From Actinokineospora baliensis (lineage in GTDB: Bacteria; Actinomycetota; Actinomycetes; Mycobacteriales; Pseudonocardiaceae), in assembly GCF_016907695.1 (NCBI RefSeq), contig NZ_JAFBCK010000001.1:5258001-5322000 (forward strand): DNA of 64,000 nucleotides, read 5' to 3'. How positions within the stretch are numbered: position 1 is the first letter of the stretch; every line of letters begins with the position of its first letter. Under the pieces are notes generated by a model. That model was not told the origin of the DNA and made no database searches. It worked only from the letters and a program-made list of their open reading frames with translations. The position numbers were made by a program, and so were the translations under genes. Below, in pieces: positions 1-8,489 of this stretch.

Positions 1-548
1 TGGCACTGGCCTTCGACCTGCACGGCGGGCGCTACCTGAGCGACCCCGAGGAGATGCTGGCCCGGTGCCTGCCGCTGCTCGCCGACCCCGACCGGATGCG
101 GGCCATCGGCCACGCCGCACTGGACGTCCTGCGCGCCGAACCACGAACCGACCCCGACCACATAGCCGCCATCGGCTACGGCACCGGCGGCGCCATCTGC
201 CTAGAACTAGGCCGCGACGGCGTAGACCTCCGCGCGATCGGCACGGTCAACGGACTCACCACAGGCCGACCAGGCGAAGCAACCAACATCCACTGCCCAG
301 TCTGGGCAGCCGTCGGCTCAGAAGACCCCATCATGCCCCCCACCCAACGCGACGCCTTCACCACCGAAATGCAGTCCGCCAACACCGACTGGCGCCTAGT
401 CACCTACGGCGGTGCCCTCCACGCCTTCCACCACCCGCCAGTCGACCACCCCACCGTTCCTGGAGTGGGCTACCACCCACAACACGCCCACCGAGCCTGG
501 CAAGACATCCTCGCCCTACTCGCCGAGTGCCTCCCCGTGACGGAGTGA
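1..548 (+). CDS. Dienelactone-hydrolase-family protein, 3' part (5' end outside window)
   Basis: The reading frame is open from base 3 and a stop ends it at 546-548, so the gene starts upstream of the window; the visible part is about 181 codons. It has the look of an alpha/beta hydrolase of the DLH family: a nucleophile-elbow motif (GYGTGG), an acid-loop segment GSEDPIMPP and a late histidine segment LHAFHHPP. In classical dienelactone hydrolases the elbow holds a cysteine (GYCLGG-like); here that position is glycine, so the usual nucleophile is absent. It may be a non-hydrolytic or differently catalysing subfamily member. An inverted repeat after the stop probably ends its transcript against the converging GMC oxidoreductase gene. 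Family assignment is fairly secure; substrate is unknown. Confidence 0.75.
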   Translation, partial: ALAFDLHGGRYLSDPEEMLARCLPLLADPDRMRAIGHAALDVLRAEPRTDPDHIAAIGYGTGGAICLELGRDGVDLRAIGTVNGLTTGRPGEATNIHCPVWAAVGSEDPIMPPTQRDAFTTEMQSANTDWRLVTYGGALHAFHHPPVDHPTVPGVGYHPQHAHRAWQDILALLAECLPVTE

Positions 549-559
549 CCTGGTGTGGA

Positions 560-586
560 GTTCCCGGCCCGTGGTGGGCCGGGAAC
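560..586. terminator. Inverted-repeat terminator between convergent genes
   Basis: GTTCCCGGCCC (560-570) pairs with GGGCCGGGAAC (576-586) around a 5-base loop, giving an 11-bp perfect stem. It lies just after the stop of the DLH-like gene and before the stop of the leftward GMC gene, so it could serve both strands. No T-tract follows, as is common in actinomycetes. Confidence 0.6.
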
Positions 587-596
587 CCGCATCTCA

Positions 597-2141
597 TCAG
601 GCGGTGATCAGATCCACGGCTTTCTCCGCCATGGCGATGATCGGGGCGTTGGTGTTGCCCCGCACCAGGGTCGGCATAGCCGAGGCGTCCACCACACGCA
701 GCCCCTCCACTCCCTGGACCCGAAGCTCCGCGTCCAGCACCGTCCCCATCGCGCAGGTGCCCGCCGGGTGGAACAGGGTCTGGGTGTTGCGCCGGGCGTA
801 CTCGCGCAGGTCCGCGTCAGAGTCCGACTCCGGCGGCTGGTGCAGTTTGCCCGTGTACGGCGACAAGGCTCGTTGCCGGGCGATCTCCAGCCCCACCCGC
901 AAACCGGCGACCATCGTGCGCAGGTCGGCGTCGTCGGCGTAGTAGTTGTGGCGGATTCGGGGTTTCACGGTGGGGTCGGCCGAGGACAGCGTCACCGTGC
1001 CGCGGCTGCGGGTGGAGAGCACGCAGGGGCCGAACGAGATGGCGTGGTCGGTGGGGGCTTCCAGGCCGACCGCCAGGAGCATCAGCGGGGAGGCGTGGAA
1101 CTGCACGTCCGGCACGGGTGATCCGTCGGTGGAGACGAAGCCGCCCGCTTCGGGGACGTTGGACGACAGGGGTCCGGTGCCGTGTTCGGCGTATTCGCGC
1201 TGGTACTTGGGGTCACCGGCGATGAGCAGGCTGATCGGGTGCGAGTGCGGGTACACCAGGTTCGCCGACGGGTGGTCTTGCAGGCCTCGGCCGACGGGGA
1301 GGTCGGCCACGACCGGGATGCCCAGGGCGGCCAGTTCGTCGGCCGGGCCGATGCCGGACAGCAGCAGCAGTTGCGGTGAGTTGTAGGCGCCCGCGCACAC
1401 GATGACCTCGCGCTCGGCCCGGATCTCGATCTCCTCGTCGAGCCTGGCCCCGACGACCCCCACCGCGCGACCGCCTTCGACCAGGATCCGGTGGACCTGC
1501 ACGTTGGTCTCGACGGTCAGGTTGGGCCGCCCGGCAGCGGGCGTCAGGTACGCGGTGGCGCTGCTGCACCGGCGGCCGTCGCGCTGGGTCAGTTGGTAGC
1601 GGCCGAATCCGTGCTGCTCGGCGCCGTTGAAGTCATCGTTGGCGGCGTAGCCCGCTTCGACCGCGGCCTCGACGAACGCGGTGGACATGGGGTTGTTCGA
1701 CCGGCCCTCCGACACCGCCAGCGGGCCACCGGCGCCGTGGTAGCGCGAGGCGCCGCGTTCGTTGTCCTCGGACTTGATGAAGTACGGCAGCAGGTCCGCG
1801 AAGGTCCACCCGGGCAGGCCCCAGCCGTCGTAGTCGGCGGGGTTGCCGCGCATGTAGACCATGCCGTTCATCGAGCTGGTGCCGCCCAGCACCCGCCCGC
1901 GGGGCAGGTAGAGCCTGCGGCCGCCGAGGAACGGCTCGTCGTGGGTGTCGTAGTCCCAGTCCAGTGTGGACCGGAACAGGGCGCCCGCGCCGAGCGGCAC
2001 GTGGATGTTCTCGTTGGTGTCGACCGGGCCCGCTTCGACCAGGGTCACCCGCACGTCGGGGTCCTGCGACAGCCGGCCCGCCAGCACGCAGCCCGCGGAC
2101 CCGGCCCCGATGACCAGGTAGTCCGTCACCCGCGCGGTCAT
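597..2141 (-). CDS. GMC-family FAD oxidoreductase (choline-dehydrogenase-like)
   Basis: 514 residues, normal for glucose-methanol-choline oxidoreductases, which oxidise alcohols with FAD. The N-terminal dinucleotide-binding motif GAGSAGCVLAGRL is at residues 12-24 and the PROSITE-type signature RGRVLGGTSSMNGMVY follows. The catalytic pair is present: His458 in HPAGTC and Asn498 in RGNTNAPII. There is no signal peptide, so it acts in the cytoplasm. The start overlaps the stop of the upstream class III aminotransferase by four bases (ATGA), which indicates translational coupling; the two enzymes may work on one amino-alcohol/aldehyde/amine route. That pathway idea is inference, and the substrate cannot be read from the sequence. 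Confidence 0.9.
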   Translation of the reverse strand: MTARVTDYLVIGAGSAGCVLAGRLSQDPDVRVTLVEAGPVDTNENIHVPLGAGALFRSTLDWDYDTHDEPFLGGRRLYLPRGRVLGGTSSMNGMVYMRGNPADYDGWGLPGWTFADLLPYFIKSEDNERGASRYHGAGGPLAVSEGRSNNPMSTAFVEAAVEAGYAANDDFNGAEQHGFGRYQLTQRDGRRCSSATAYLTPAAGRPNLTVETNVQVHRILVEGGRAVGVVGARLDEEIEIRAEREVIVCAGAYNSPQLLLLSGIGPADELAALGIPVVADLPVGRGLQDHPSANLVYPHSHPISLLIAGDPKYQREYAEHGTGPLSSNVPEAGGFVSTDGSPVPDVQFHASPLMLLAVGLEAPTDHAISFGPCVLSTRSRGTVTLSSADPTVKPRIRHNYYADDADLRTMVAGLRVGLEIARQRALSPYTGKLHQPPESDSDADLREYARRNTQTLFHPAGTCAMGTVLDAELRVQGVEGLRVVDASAMPTLVRGNTNAPIIAMAEKAVDLITA

Positions 2142-3511
2142 GCCCCGGTGACCTTTCCGTCGGTGCCCAGCCGCCCGAGGACCTCGGCGATGGCCGACAC
2201 GGCGCGTTCGGCCTCGTCGCGGCGCAGCACCAGCGGCGGCGACAACACCAGCGTGGGCCCGTAGTCGCGCAGGATCACCCCGTGGGCCTCGCGCAGTTCG
2301 GTGGTGACCGCGCCCGCCATGATCGGCTCACGGGTCGCCTTGTCGGCCACCAGCTCGATGCCCGCGGTGGCGCCCTCGACCCGGATGTCGCCGACCACCG
2401 GCAGCTCCGCCAGCGGCGCCAGCAGCTCGGCGAACCACTCGCCGATCTCCTTGGCCCGCCCCAGCAGGCCGTCCTGTTCGATCAGGTCCAGGTTGGCCAG
2501 GGCGACCGCGCACGCGGTGGGGTGCGCGGAGTAGGTGTGGCCGTGGAAGAAGTACGCGCCCTCCCCCGCGACCGCCTCGCCGATGTCGTCGCGGATGAGC
2601 ACCGCGCCGAGCGGGGCGTAGCCGCTGGTGAGGCCCTTGGCGGTGACGATCATGTCCGGGCGCATGCCGCGCGCGGCCGAGTCGAACCAGGTGCCGGTGC
2701 GGCCGAACGCGGTGACGACCTCGTCGGCGATCAGCAGGATGCCGTGCGCGCTGAGCAGTTCGCGCACCCGGGGCCAGTAGTCCGGCGGCGGGGTGAGGAT
2801 GCCGCCGCCGCCCATGACCGGTTCGCCGATCATCGCGGCGATGTTGTCGGCGCCGAGCCGCTCGATGGTCTCGGCGAGCTCGGTGAGCAGGAACTCGGTG
2901 GTGTCCTGCCCGCCGTAGAAGTCGTCGGCGCGGTAGGGGTAGGGCGCGGACACCTTCTCCACGTGCGGCAGGTTCGGGCCGATGCCCACGTGCATGGGCG
3001 CGAACCCGGTCGCGGTGCCGCTGCCGTAGGTGGCGCCGTGGTAGGCCAGCTGCCGGGAGATGATCCACGTGCGGTCGGTGTCGCCGCGGCTGTGGTGGTA
3101 GAGCCGGGCGACCTTGATGGCGGTCTCGACGCCCTCGGAGCCGCCGCAGGTGAAGAACACCCGGGACAGGCCCTCGGGGGCGAGTTCGCTGAGCCGCACC
3201 GCCAGCCGGACCGCTTTGTCGTTGGTGAACCCGAAGAACCCGGAGAAGTACGCCAGTTGGCTGGCCTGCTCGGCCAGGGCGGTCACCAGTTCCTCGCGGC
3301 CGTGCCCGACCTGCGCGGCCCAGTTGCCGCCGCCGGAGACGTCGAGCAGTTCGGCGCCGCCCGCGTCCCACACGGTGCTGCCCGCGCCGCGCACGACCAC
3401 CGTGCGCTGCGGGCTGGCGCCGCTCTGGTGGGGGTGGATGACGTGCCGCCGGTCGAGGTCCTCCCATTCCGCCACGGACACACCCGTGCTGTCGATCCCT
3501 GTCGTGGTCAC
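2138..3511 (-). CDS. Class III PLP-dependent aminotransferase
   Basis: 457 residues from a GTG at 3511 that is preceded by GGAGGG/GGTGGG ribosome-binding sequence. An in-frame ATG at 3604 exists but would add an arginine-rich segment unlike the family. The fold-type I signature is clear: a glycine-rich cofactor loop (FTCGGSEGVETAIK), the aspartate in LIADEVVTAFGRTG, and the PLP-binding lysine near residue 291 in TAKGLTSGYAPLG. Relatives move an amino group between omega-amino compounds and pyruvate or 2-oxoglutarate. It overlaps the GMC gene by 4 bp and follows the esterase-like gene by 109 bp, so it belongs to a leftward transcription unit. The amino donor is unknown. Confidence 0.9.
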   Translation of the reverse strand: MTTTGIDSTGVSVAEWEDLDRRHVIHPHQSGASPQRTVVVRGAGSTVWDAGGAELLDVSGGGNWAAQVGHGREELVTALAEQASQLAYFSGFFGFTNDKAVRLAVRLSELAPEGLSRVFFTCGGSEGVETAIKVARLYHHSRGDTDRTWIISRQLAYHGATYGSGTATGFAPMHVGIGPNLPHVEKVSAPYPYRADDFYGGQDTTEFLLTELAETIERLGADNIAAMIGEPVMGGGGILTPPPDYWPRVRELLSAHGILLIADEVVTAFGRTGTWFDSAARGMRPDMIVTAKGLTSGYAPLGAVLIRDDIGEAVAGEGAYFFHGHTYSAHPTACAVALANLDLIEQDGLLGRAKEIGEWFAELLAPLAELPVVGDIRVEGATAGIELVADKATREPIMAGAVTTELREAHGVILRDYGPTLVLSPPLVLRRDEAERAVSAIAEVLGRLGTDGKVTGA

Positions 3512-3620
3512 GTTCCCACCCCTGCCCTCCGTCGGCTGCCGGGTCCCATCACGTGCTCTGAAGTGCTGTTGTCGAGAATCACCGCGCGGCGGCGCCCGCC
3601 GCATCTCCGGGAATGCGCGG

Positions 3621-5258
3621 TCAGTAGTCGATGGAGCGCCAGAAGTCGTAGCTGTGCCCGACGCGGAAGTTCCCCGGTCGCACCGCGCCCGGCTGCAGCA
3701 CCTGGGCGAGGGCGGCGTCGCGGTTGGCGCTGGGCCAGTGCGGCAGGCCGCGGCCGTTGGGGTCGCCGGTGCGGGCGAAGCGGCTCCAGTAGTCGATCAT
3801 CGTGTTCGACAGCGCCCGCTGCGCCGGGGTGAAGGTGCGGCCCGCGAAGTAGACGGTGGTGAACAGGTACTGCAGTTCGGCGTCCTGGTAGGCGCCGGTC
3901 GGGAACGACGGCAACGCCAGGTCCCCGTACCAGGGCGCGTCGCGGTCGGCGAACTCGTAGGCGTAGGTCGGCACGTGGCGGGCGAACAGGGCCGCGGTGT
4001 CGCTCTGCGGCCGCGACAGCAGCGCGTCAGTCGCCAACGCCGACCAGGCCAGGCTCGGGATGTTCTGGTAGGCCGACAACGGGTACCGGGCGAGCACCCG
4101 CTCGGCGTTCGCGGCGCCGACGAAGTTGCGCACCCGCAGCACGTAGCCTTCCGGTGTCAGCTTCGGGTAGCCCCACAGCTCCAGGTAGGCGTCGGAGGTG
4201 CGGTAGGCGTCGCGGTTGGACCCGAGCAGCACCGGCACCTTGTGGAAGCGGCCCGTGTCGAACGCGACCAGCGGGTCGAGCGGCAGCACACCCCCACCGC
4301 CGTAGACCGGGGTGAACATCAGGAACGGGGCCTTCTTCAGCAGGTCCATCGCCGGGACCGCGCGCAGGCACGCGGCCGCGGTGGCCGGGTCGGCGCACCC
4401 GACGTCCTTGGCCAGCGCGAGACCGTGCTTCTCGGCCGCGGCGCGCGAGCGGGGCAGCCCCAGCGGTTCGGGGTCCGGTGACCCGTCGCCCCTGGGCACG
4501 GTGTGCAGGGTGCACGGGTTGCTCATCGTGATGACCTTGTGGAACAGCCCGGCCGCCGACGGCGAGGTCATCTGCACGCACACGGCCTTGCCACCCGACC
4601 ACTGGCCGGAGATGGTGACGTTGCCGGGGTCGCCGCCGAACGCGGCCGCGTTGCGCCGGATCCAGCGCAGCGCCTCCTGCTGGTCCTCCAGCCCGAAGTT
4701 GCCCGAGCGCTGCTTGGCCTCACCGCCGTCGAGCGCGGGGTGCGCCATGAACCCCAACGCCCCCAGGCGGTAGTTGACCGTCACCGCGACGACGTCACCG
4801 CGTGCGGCCAGTGTCGTGGGCAGCGTCTCGTGACTGGATCCGGCGCTGAACCCGCCGCCGTGGAAGAACACCAGCACGGGCAGCCGCCGATGGTCGGTGC
4901 GCCGCGGGGTCGTTACGTTGAGGTAGAGGCAGTCTTCGCTTTCGCTGTGCAGGTACGGGTGTAACTCCACTTGGGCGCAGCCGTTACCCGGTTTCGTCGC
5001 GGCCCGGGTTCCGTGCCAGGACTGTGCGGGTCGTGGTGAAGCCCACCGCAGCGGCCCGACCGGGGGCGCCGCGTACGGGATCCCTTGGAACTCGCGGTAT
5101 TCCTGGGTCACGGTGCCGCGCACGGCGCCTTTGTCGGTGCGCACCAGGGCCGGGTTCCCGGTGGACTCGGTGGACTCGGTGGCTGAGGCGGGGGTGGCGA
5201 GGCCGAGCCCGAGGGCGGCCACCGCCACCAACGCGCGGGCGATCGGGGTGGGTCGCAT
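3621..5258 (-). CDS. Secreted type B carboxylesterase homologue lacking the catalytic triad
   Basis: 545 residues, starting with an ATG 10 bases after GAGGAGAC. Residues 1-27 form a signal peptide (RALVAVAALGLGLATPASA), so the protein is exported. The carboxylesterase/cholinesterase fold is well kept: FQGIPYAAPPVGPLR, SEDCLYLNV, the oxyanion-hole segment FFHGGGFSAGS and GLEDQQEALRWI. However, the nucleophile elbow reads GQWSGG where the family has GESAGG, so Trp220 replaces Ser. The acid position after NRD is Ala351 instead of Glu, and the histidine position in GAYQDAEL is Gln458. All three triad residues are missing. As in neuroligins, the fold may serve binding rather than hydrolysis. It lies 22 bp behind the binding-protein gene and is probably cotranscribed with it. 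Confidence 0.88.
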   Translation of the reverse strand: MRPTPIARALVAVAALGLGLATPASATESTESTGNPALVRTDKGAVRGTVTQEYREFQGIPYAAPPVGPLRWASPRPAQSWHGTRAATKPGNGCAQVELHPYLHSESEDCLYLNVTTPRRTDHRRLPVLVFFHGGGFSAGSSHETLPTTLAARGDVVAVTVNYRLGALGFMAHPALDGGEAKQRSGNFGLEDQQEALRWIRRNAAAFGGDPGNVTISGQWSGGKAVCVQMTSPSAAGLFHKVITMSNPCTLHTVPRGDGSPDPEPLGLPRSRAAAEKHGLALAKDVGCADPATAAACLRAVPAMDLLKKAPFLMFTPVYGGGGVLPLDPLVAFDTGRFHKVPVLLGSNRDAYRTSDAYLELWGYPKLTPEGYVLRVRNFVGAANAERVLARYPLSAYQNIPSLAWSALATDALLSRPQSDTAALFARHVPTYAYEFADRDAPWYGDLALPSFPTGAYQDAELQYLFTTVYFAGRTFTPAQRALSNTMIDYWSRFARTGDPNGRGLPHWPSANRDAALAQVLQPGAVRPGNFRVGHSYDFWRSIDY

Positions 5259-5280
5259 GGCGATGTCTCCTCGGGGTGGG

Positions 5281-6690
5281 TCAGCGCTGGGTCCGCACGA
5301 CCTCGTCGAGGTCGGCGCCGGAGTAGGTTCGTGCGTCGGTGAAGTACTCGACCCGCAGGGTTTCCGGGGCGCTGCCGGGTACCGGCGAGCGGCAGGTGGC
5401 GTTGTAGGCGTCGAGCAGCGCCTGCGCGTCCGCGCTGGCCTGGGCGAACCGCTCCACCGGGTCGGCGCCGTGGGCGAGGACGTCGCCCATCGCGTGGGTC
5501 ATGATGTCCTGAGCGCGGGCGAACTCGCCGAACAGCGCGCCTTCCGAGGGCGGCCACACCCCTTTGGACCCGGCCCGGTCGGGGTAGGTGGCGAGTTGGT
5601 CGCTGGGCACCCGGTGGTAGGGGTGCGCGGCGAACCAGCCTTCCTCGTCGAGCAGGTCGTAGGCGGCGTGGGTCAGCGGCAGGAAGCTGTTGTCCTTGTG
5701 CCGGTCGGCGGCTTTGCGCGGGCTGTGGGTGAACTGCAGGAACGCCAACGCCCCGTCGCGGGTGGCCTCGTCCAGGCCGTCGGCCAACCACAGGGAGCTG
5801 CCCGCGATGGCGTTGCCCGCGTACGGGACCGCGCTGTTGTACGGCCAGGCCCCGACTTCGAGCCCGAACCCGGCGCCCGCGGCGGCCTGCACCATGTAGT
5901 TGACGTCGTTGGAGGAGCTGATCCGCAACCCCACCCGCTGCTCGGCGAAGGACTGGAAGGTGCCCTGCCAGTCGGGGATCGTGCCGGTGTACTCGTAGTG
6001 CCCCGCGGTGTGCAGGTCCCGCCACCACCGCACCCAGGCGAGCATCTGCGGGGAGGCGAGGTCGACCTTGGTGGCCCGCCCGGCGCGGCCGTTGCCGTTG
6101 TCGGCGAGCAGCCCGCCCTGGGAGGCGAGCGCCTGCTGGAAGAACATGCCGTGGTTGGCCCAGCCGATGGTGGGCCCGGGGCGGGTGTCGGCGAGCGCGG
6201 CGCAGGCGCGGTCGACCTCGGCCCAGGTGGCGGGCAGACCGTTGAGCCCGGCGGCGGCCATCTGCTCGGTGTTGGCGTAGAGGACGCTGGTCGTGCCGAC
6301 CGACGGCATCGACATCAGGTCGCCGCCGACGGTGTAGTAGTCGCGCATCGCCGGGATGATGTCGTCGATCACGACCGGTTCGCCCAGGATCTCGGTGCGG
6401 TCGCCGATGGCCCGGCGCACCGAGGTGTAGCGCGGTCGCCCGTCGGGATCGGTGGTGTCCCTGGCGATCTGGCTCATGTAGAAGTAGTACTCGGCGACCG
6501 CGGGCCCCTTGCCCTCGGCGACGGCGGCCGAGATCTCCTGCGGCGCGGTGAAGAACCCCAGCGCCCGCAGTTCGACCCGGTACTCGGGGTGCGCGGCCTC
6601 GAACTCCGCCGCCTGCCGGTGCCACCAGTCCATGTAGCCGGGGAAGGTCAGGTCGGCCACCCAGATGTGCAGCGCGGTCGTGGTCGTCAT
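5281..6690 (-). CDS. UgpB-like solute-binding protein without signal peptide
   Basis: 469 residues from an ATG at 6690 preceded by AGGAGA. A longer frame up to 6870 is open but its extension is arginine/proline-rich and looks non-coding. The body resembles family 1 extracellular solute-binding proteins for sugars or sn-glycerol-3-phosphate (UgpB type): an early segment HIWVADLTFPGYMDWWH, the loop MSMPSVGTTSVLYANTE, and GNAIAGSSLWLADGLDEAT in the hinge/C-lobe. The protein starts MTTTTALHIW directly, with neither a signal peptide nor a lipobox cysteine, and no permease or ATPase genes are nearby. It may therefore be a cytoplasmic binding protein, or an export signal has been lost. It is the first gene of the leftward run that ends with the GMC oxidoreductase. 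Confidence 0.75.
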   Translation of the reverse strand: MTTTTALHIWVADLTFPGYMDWWHRQAAEFEAAHPEYRVELRALGFFTAPQEISAAVAEGKGPAVAEYYFYMSQIARDTTDPDGRPRYTSVRRAIGDRTEILGEPVVIDDIIPAMRDYYTVGGDLMSMPSVGTTSVLYANTEQMAAAGLNGLPATWAEVDRACAALADTRPGPTIGWANHGMFFQQALASQGGLLADNGNGRAGRATKVDLASPQMLAWVRWWRDLHTAGHYEYTGTIPDWQGTFQSFAEQRVGLRISSSNDVNYMVQAAAGAGFGLEVGAWPYNSAVPYAGNAIAGSSLWLADGLDEATRDGALAFLQFTHSPRKAADRHKDNSFLPLTHAAYDLLDEEGWFAAHPYHRVPSDQLATYPDRAGSKGVWPPSEGALFGEFARAQDIMTHAMGDVLAHGADPVERFAQASADAQALLDAYNATCRSPVPGSAPETLRVEYFTDARTYSGADLDEVVRTQR

Positions 6691-6884
6691 GCGGTCTCCT
6701 GCCTGCTGTCGGGCGAACGCCCCGGGCGCAACCGCGACAGATGCTTCCCGCCCCGGCTCGGCGGGCGCATCTCCCGGATTGCTGTGGTTGCCGGGCGGGA
6801 GCGCATGGCCGAAGGTGCGGCGCCGGTGGCGCGGCGCCGATAGTGGGGGCCGGATCCGCCGCCTGATCACCGAGGGACACGCCC
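6691..6884. promoter_or_regulatory. Divergent promoter region
   Basis: 194 bp between the leftward binding-protein operon and the rightward methyltransferase gene. The ribosome-binding sites of both genes are visible at its ends. I could not assign convincing -35/-10 hexamers or an operator by eye. Confidence 0.35.
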
Positions 6885-8435
6885 ATGGTCATGCCCGAGA
6901 GCCCATCCACCGCGACCGAGCCCACCGGGCCGGTGACGGTCGCCGAGTTCGCCTCGGCGCCGCGCGAGCACCTCGACGCCGTCCACCGGTCGCTGATCGA
7001 CGCCGTGTGGACCGACGGCCGGGCACGCGGTGCCGCGCTCGGCGTCGCCCGCGACCTGGTCGCCGTGTTCGCCGACCTCGACGCCGACCGGCAGGGGCGG
7101 GCCGCGGTCGTGCTCGGCCTGCTCGTCGACACCGAGTACCCGAGGTCCGAGAGGGAGCTGACCGCCGCGGTCCGCGCCGGGGTCGACACCTACTTGGCGG
7201 TGTGGCGGGCGACCACGAAGGACCAGCCGCTGTCGTTGGCGCTGCTGTACCTGCTCGGTCACTTCCCGGAGGCCCGTGACCGGATCCTGGACGTGGCCAT
7301 CGACCTGGGTGTCGACGACGACGACCTGTCCAGGTTGGAGCGCGCGGTGTCGCGGCTGGACCCGGCCAACCCCGACCTGGGCCGCGCTTTCCCGTACCCG
7401 GCCGCGTGGGAGCTCGACGACACCGAACGCGACTTCGACCGGGCGTGGATCGCCGCGCTCACCCCGGAGCAGGTCCAGGCCCATTGGGACAACGACACCG
7501 AGACCGTGCTCGGCCACGCGGGCGCCAAGGCCTACTGGGCGGTGCGCAACGGGACCCCCACCCCCGTCGTGGTCGACTCGGTGCCCCCTCGCGCGCCCGG
7601 GCCGTTGCCGAACGACATCGCCGGTTTCCTGCGGCACGGCGCGGCGTTCCACTGCCCGAGCTGCGGTCGCGGTTTGGCGTTCGACGAGACGGCGGCCCGC
7701 TGCACGGGGTGCGCCAACGCCTACGCCATCGACGGCGGCATCGTCGACTTCACCACGACCATCGGCGACGGCCACGACCGCGGTTCGGACTTCCTGTTCA
7801 AGCTCGCCGAGATGCCGAGCATGGGCTTCTTCTACGAGGCCTACGCGCGGCCGAACTTCCTGCGGTTGTGCGGGTCCAATTGGGCCGCGCAGGTGCTGCC
7901 CTCGGATGAGGACGGCTACATCGCCGAGCACGTGCAACCAGTGGAGGGGCCGGTGCTCGACCTGGCGGCGGGGGCGGGTCGGTGGACCGCGGCGTTGGCC
8001 AAGGCGGTCGGTGTGCAGCGGGTGGTGGCCCTCGATCTGGGGTTGCCGATGCTGAGCACCCTGCGGTCGCGGCTGCCGGAGATCCCGGCCGTGCTCTCCA
8101 GCGGACGGTCACTGCCCTTCGCCGACGGGTCGTTGGGCGCGGTGCTGTGCTGGAACGCGCTGCAGGCCTTCCCCGACGACGCGCCCGCGGTGATCGCCGA
8201 GGTGGGCCGCTGCCTGCGGCCCGGCGGCACGTTCACGCTGCTGACGTTCCGGCAGGCACCGGACCCGGTGTACCGGCACTTCGTGTGGCGCCACCACTTC
8301 CCGCAGCACGCCGACGGGTTGCGGCTGTTCGACTACGCCGACCTGCGGGCGTGGTTGCGGGCGGCGGGCCTGCGGGTGCGGCACGAGTGGCGGCCCGGCA
8401 CGTTCGTGGTGATCACCGCGGAGCGGGAGGCGTAG
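6885..8435 (+). CDS. Zinc-ribbon class I SAM-dependent methyltransferase with helical N-terminal domain
   Basis: 516 residues from an ATG after GAGGGA (a second ATG at 6891 is possible). Three parts can be seen. Residues 1-200 are a helical, HEAT-like region rich in leucine and acidic residues with no motif I recognise. Residues 257-276 carry two CxxC pairs (CPSCG...CTGC), a small zinc ribbon of the Trm112-like kind found fused to methyltransferases. From about residue 350 there is a type 11 methyltransferase domain with the SAM-binding motif LDLAAGAGRW, an acidic VALDLG at the end of strand 2, and RCLRPGGTFTLLTF. The methyl acceptor is unknown. It is transcribed divergently from the aminotransferase/GMC operon. 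Confidence 0.8.
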   Translation: MVMPESPSTATEPTGPVTVAEFASAPREHLDAVHRSLIDAVWTDGRARGAALGVARDLVAVFADLDADRQGRAAVVLGLLVDTEYPRSERELTAAVRAGVDTYLAVWRATTKDQPLSLALLYLLGHFPEARDRILDVAIDLGVDDDDLSRLERAVSRLDPANPDLGRAFPYPAAWELDDTERDFDRAWIAALTPEQVQAHWDNDTETVLGHAGAKAYWAVRNGTPTPVVVDSVPPRAPGPLPNDIAGFLRHGAAFHCPSCGRGLAFDETAARCTGCANAYAIDGGIVDFTTTIGDGHDRGSDFLFKLAEMPSMGFFYEAYARPNFLRLCGSNWAAQVLPSDEDGYIAEHVQPVEGPVLDLAAGAGRWTAALAKAVGVQRVVALDLGLPMLSTLRSRLPEIPAVLSSGRSLPFADGSLGAVLCWNALQAFPDDAPAVIAEVGRCLRPGGTFTLLTFRQAPDPVYRHFVWRHHFPQHADGLRLFDYADLRAWLRAAGLRVRHEWRPGTFVVITAEREA

Positions 8436-8443
8436 CAGACCCC

Positions 8444-8475
8444 CGGCCGTGCGGGTGTCGCTCCCCGCACGGCCG
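8444..8475. terminator. Bidirectional inverted-repeat terminator
   Basis: CGGCCGTGCGGG (8444-8455) pairs with CCCGCACGGCCG (8464-8475), a 12-bp perfect stem with an 8-base loop. It lies between the convergent methyltransferase and RibD-C genes. Confidence 0.7.
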
Positions 8476-8489
8476 TGTCCCGCTCGGTG

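Noticed and set aside
5077..5092. A third copy-like ArsR block (GTACGGGATCCCTTGG)
   Set aside because: It lies inside the esterase-like gene and encodes the conserved FQGIPYA segment, so similarity to the operator is probably chance.
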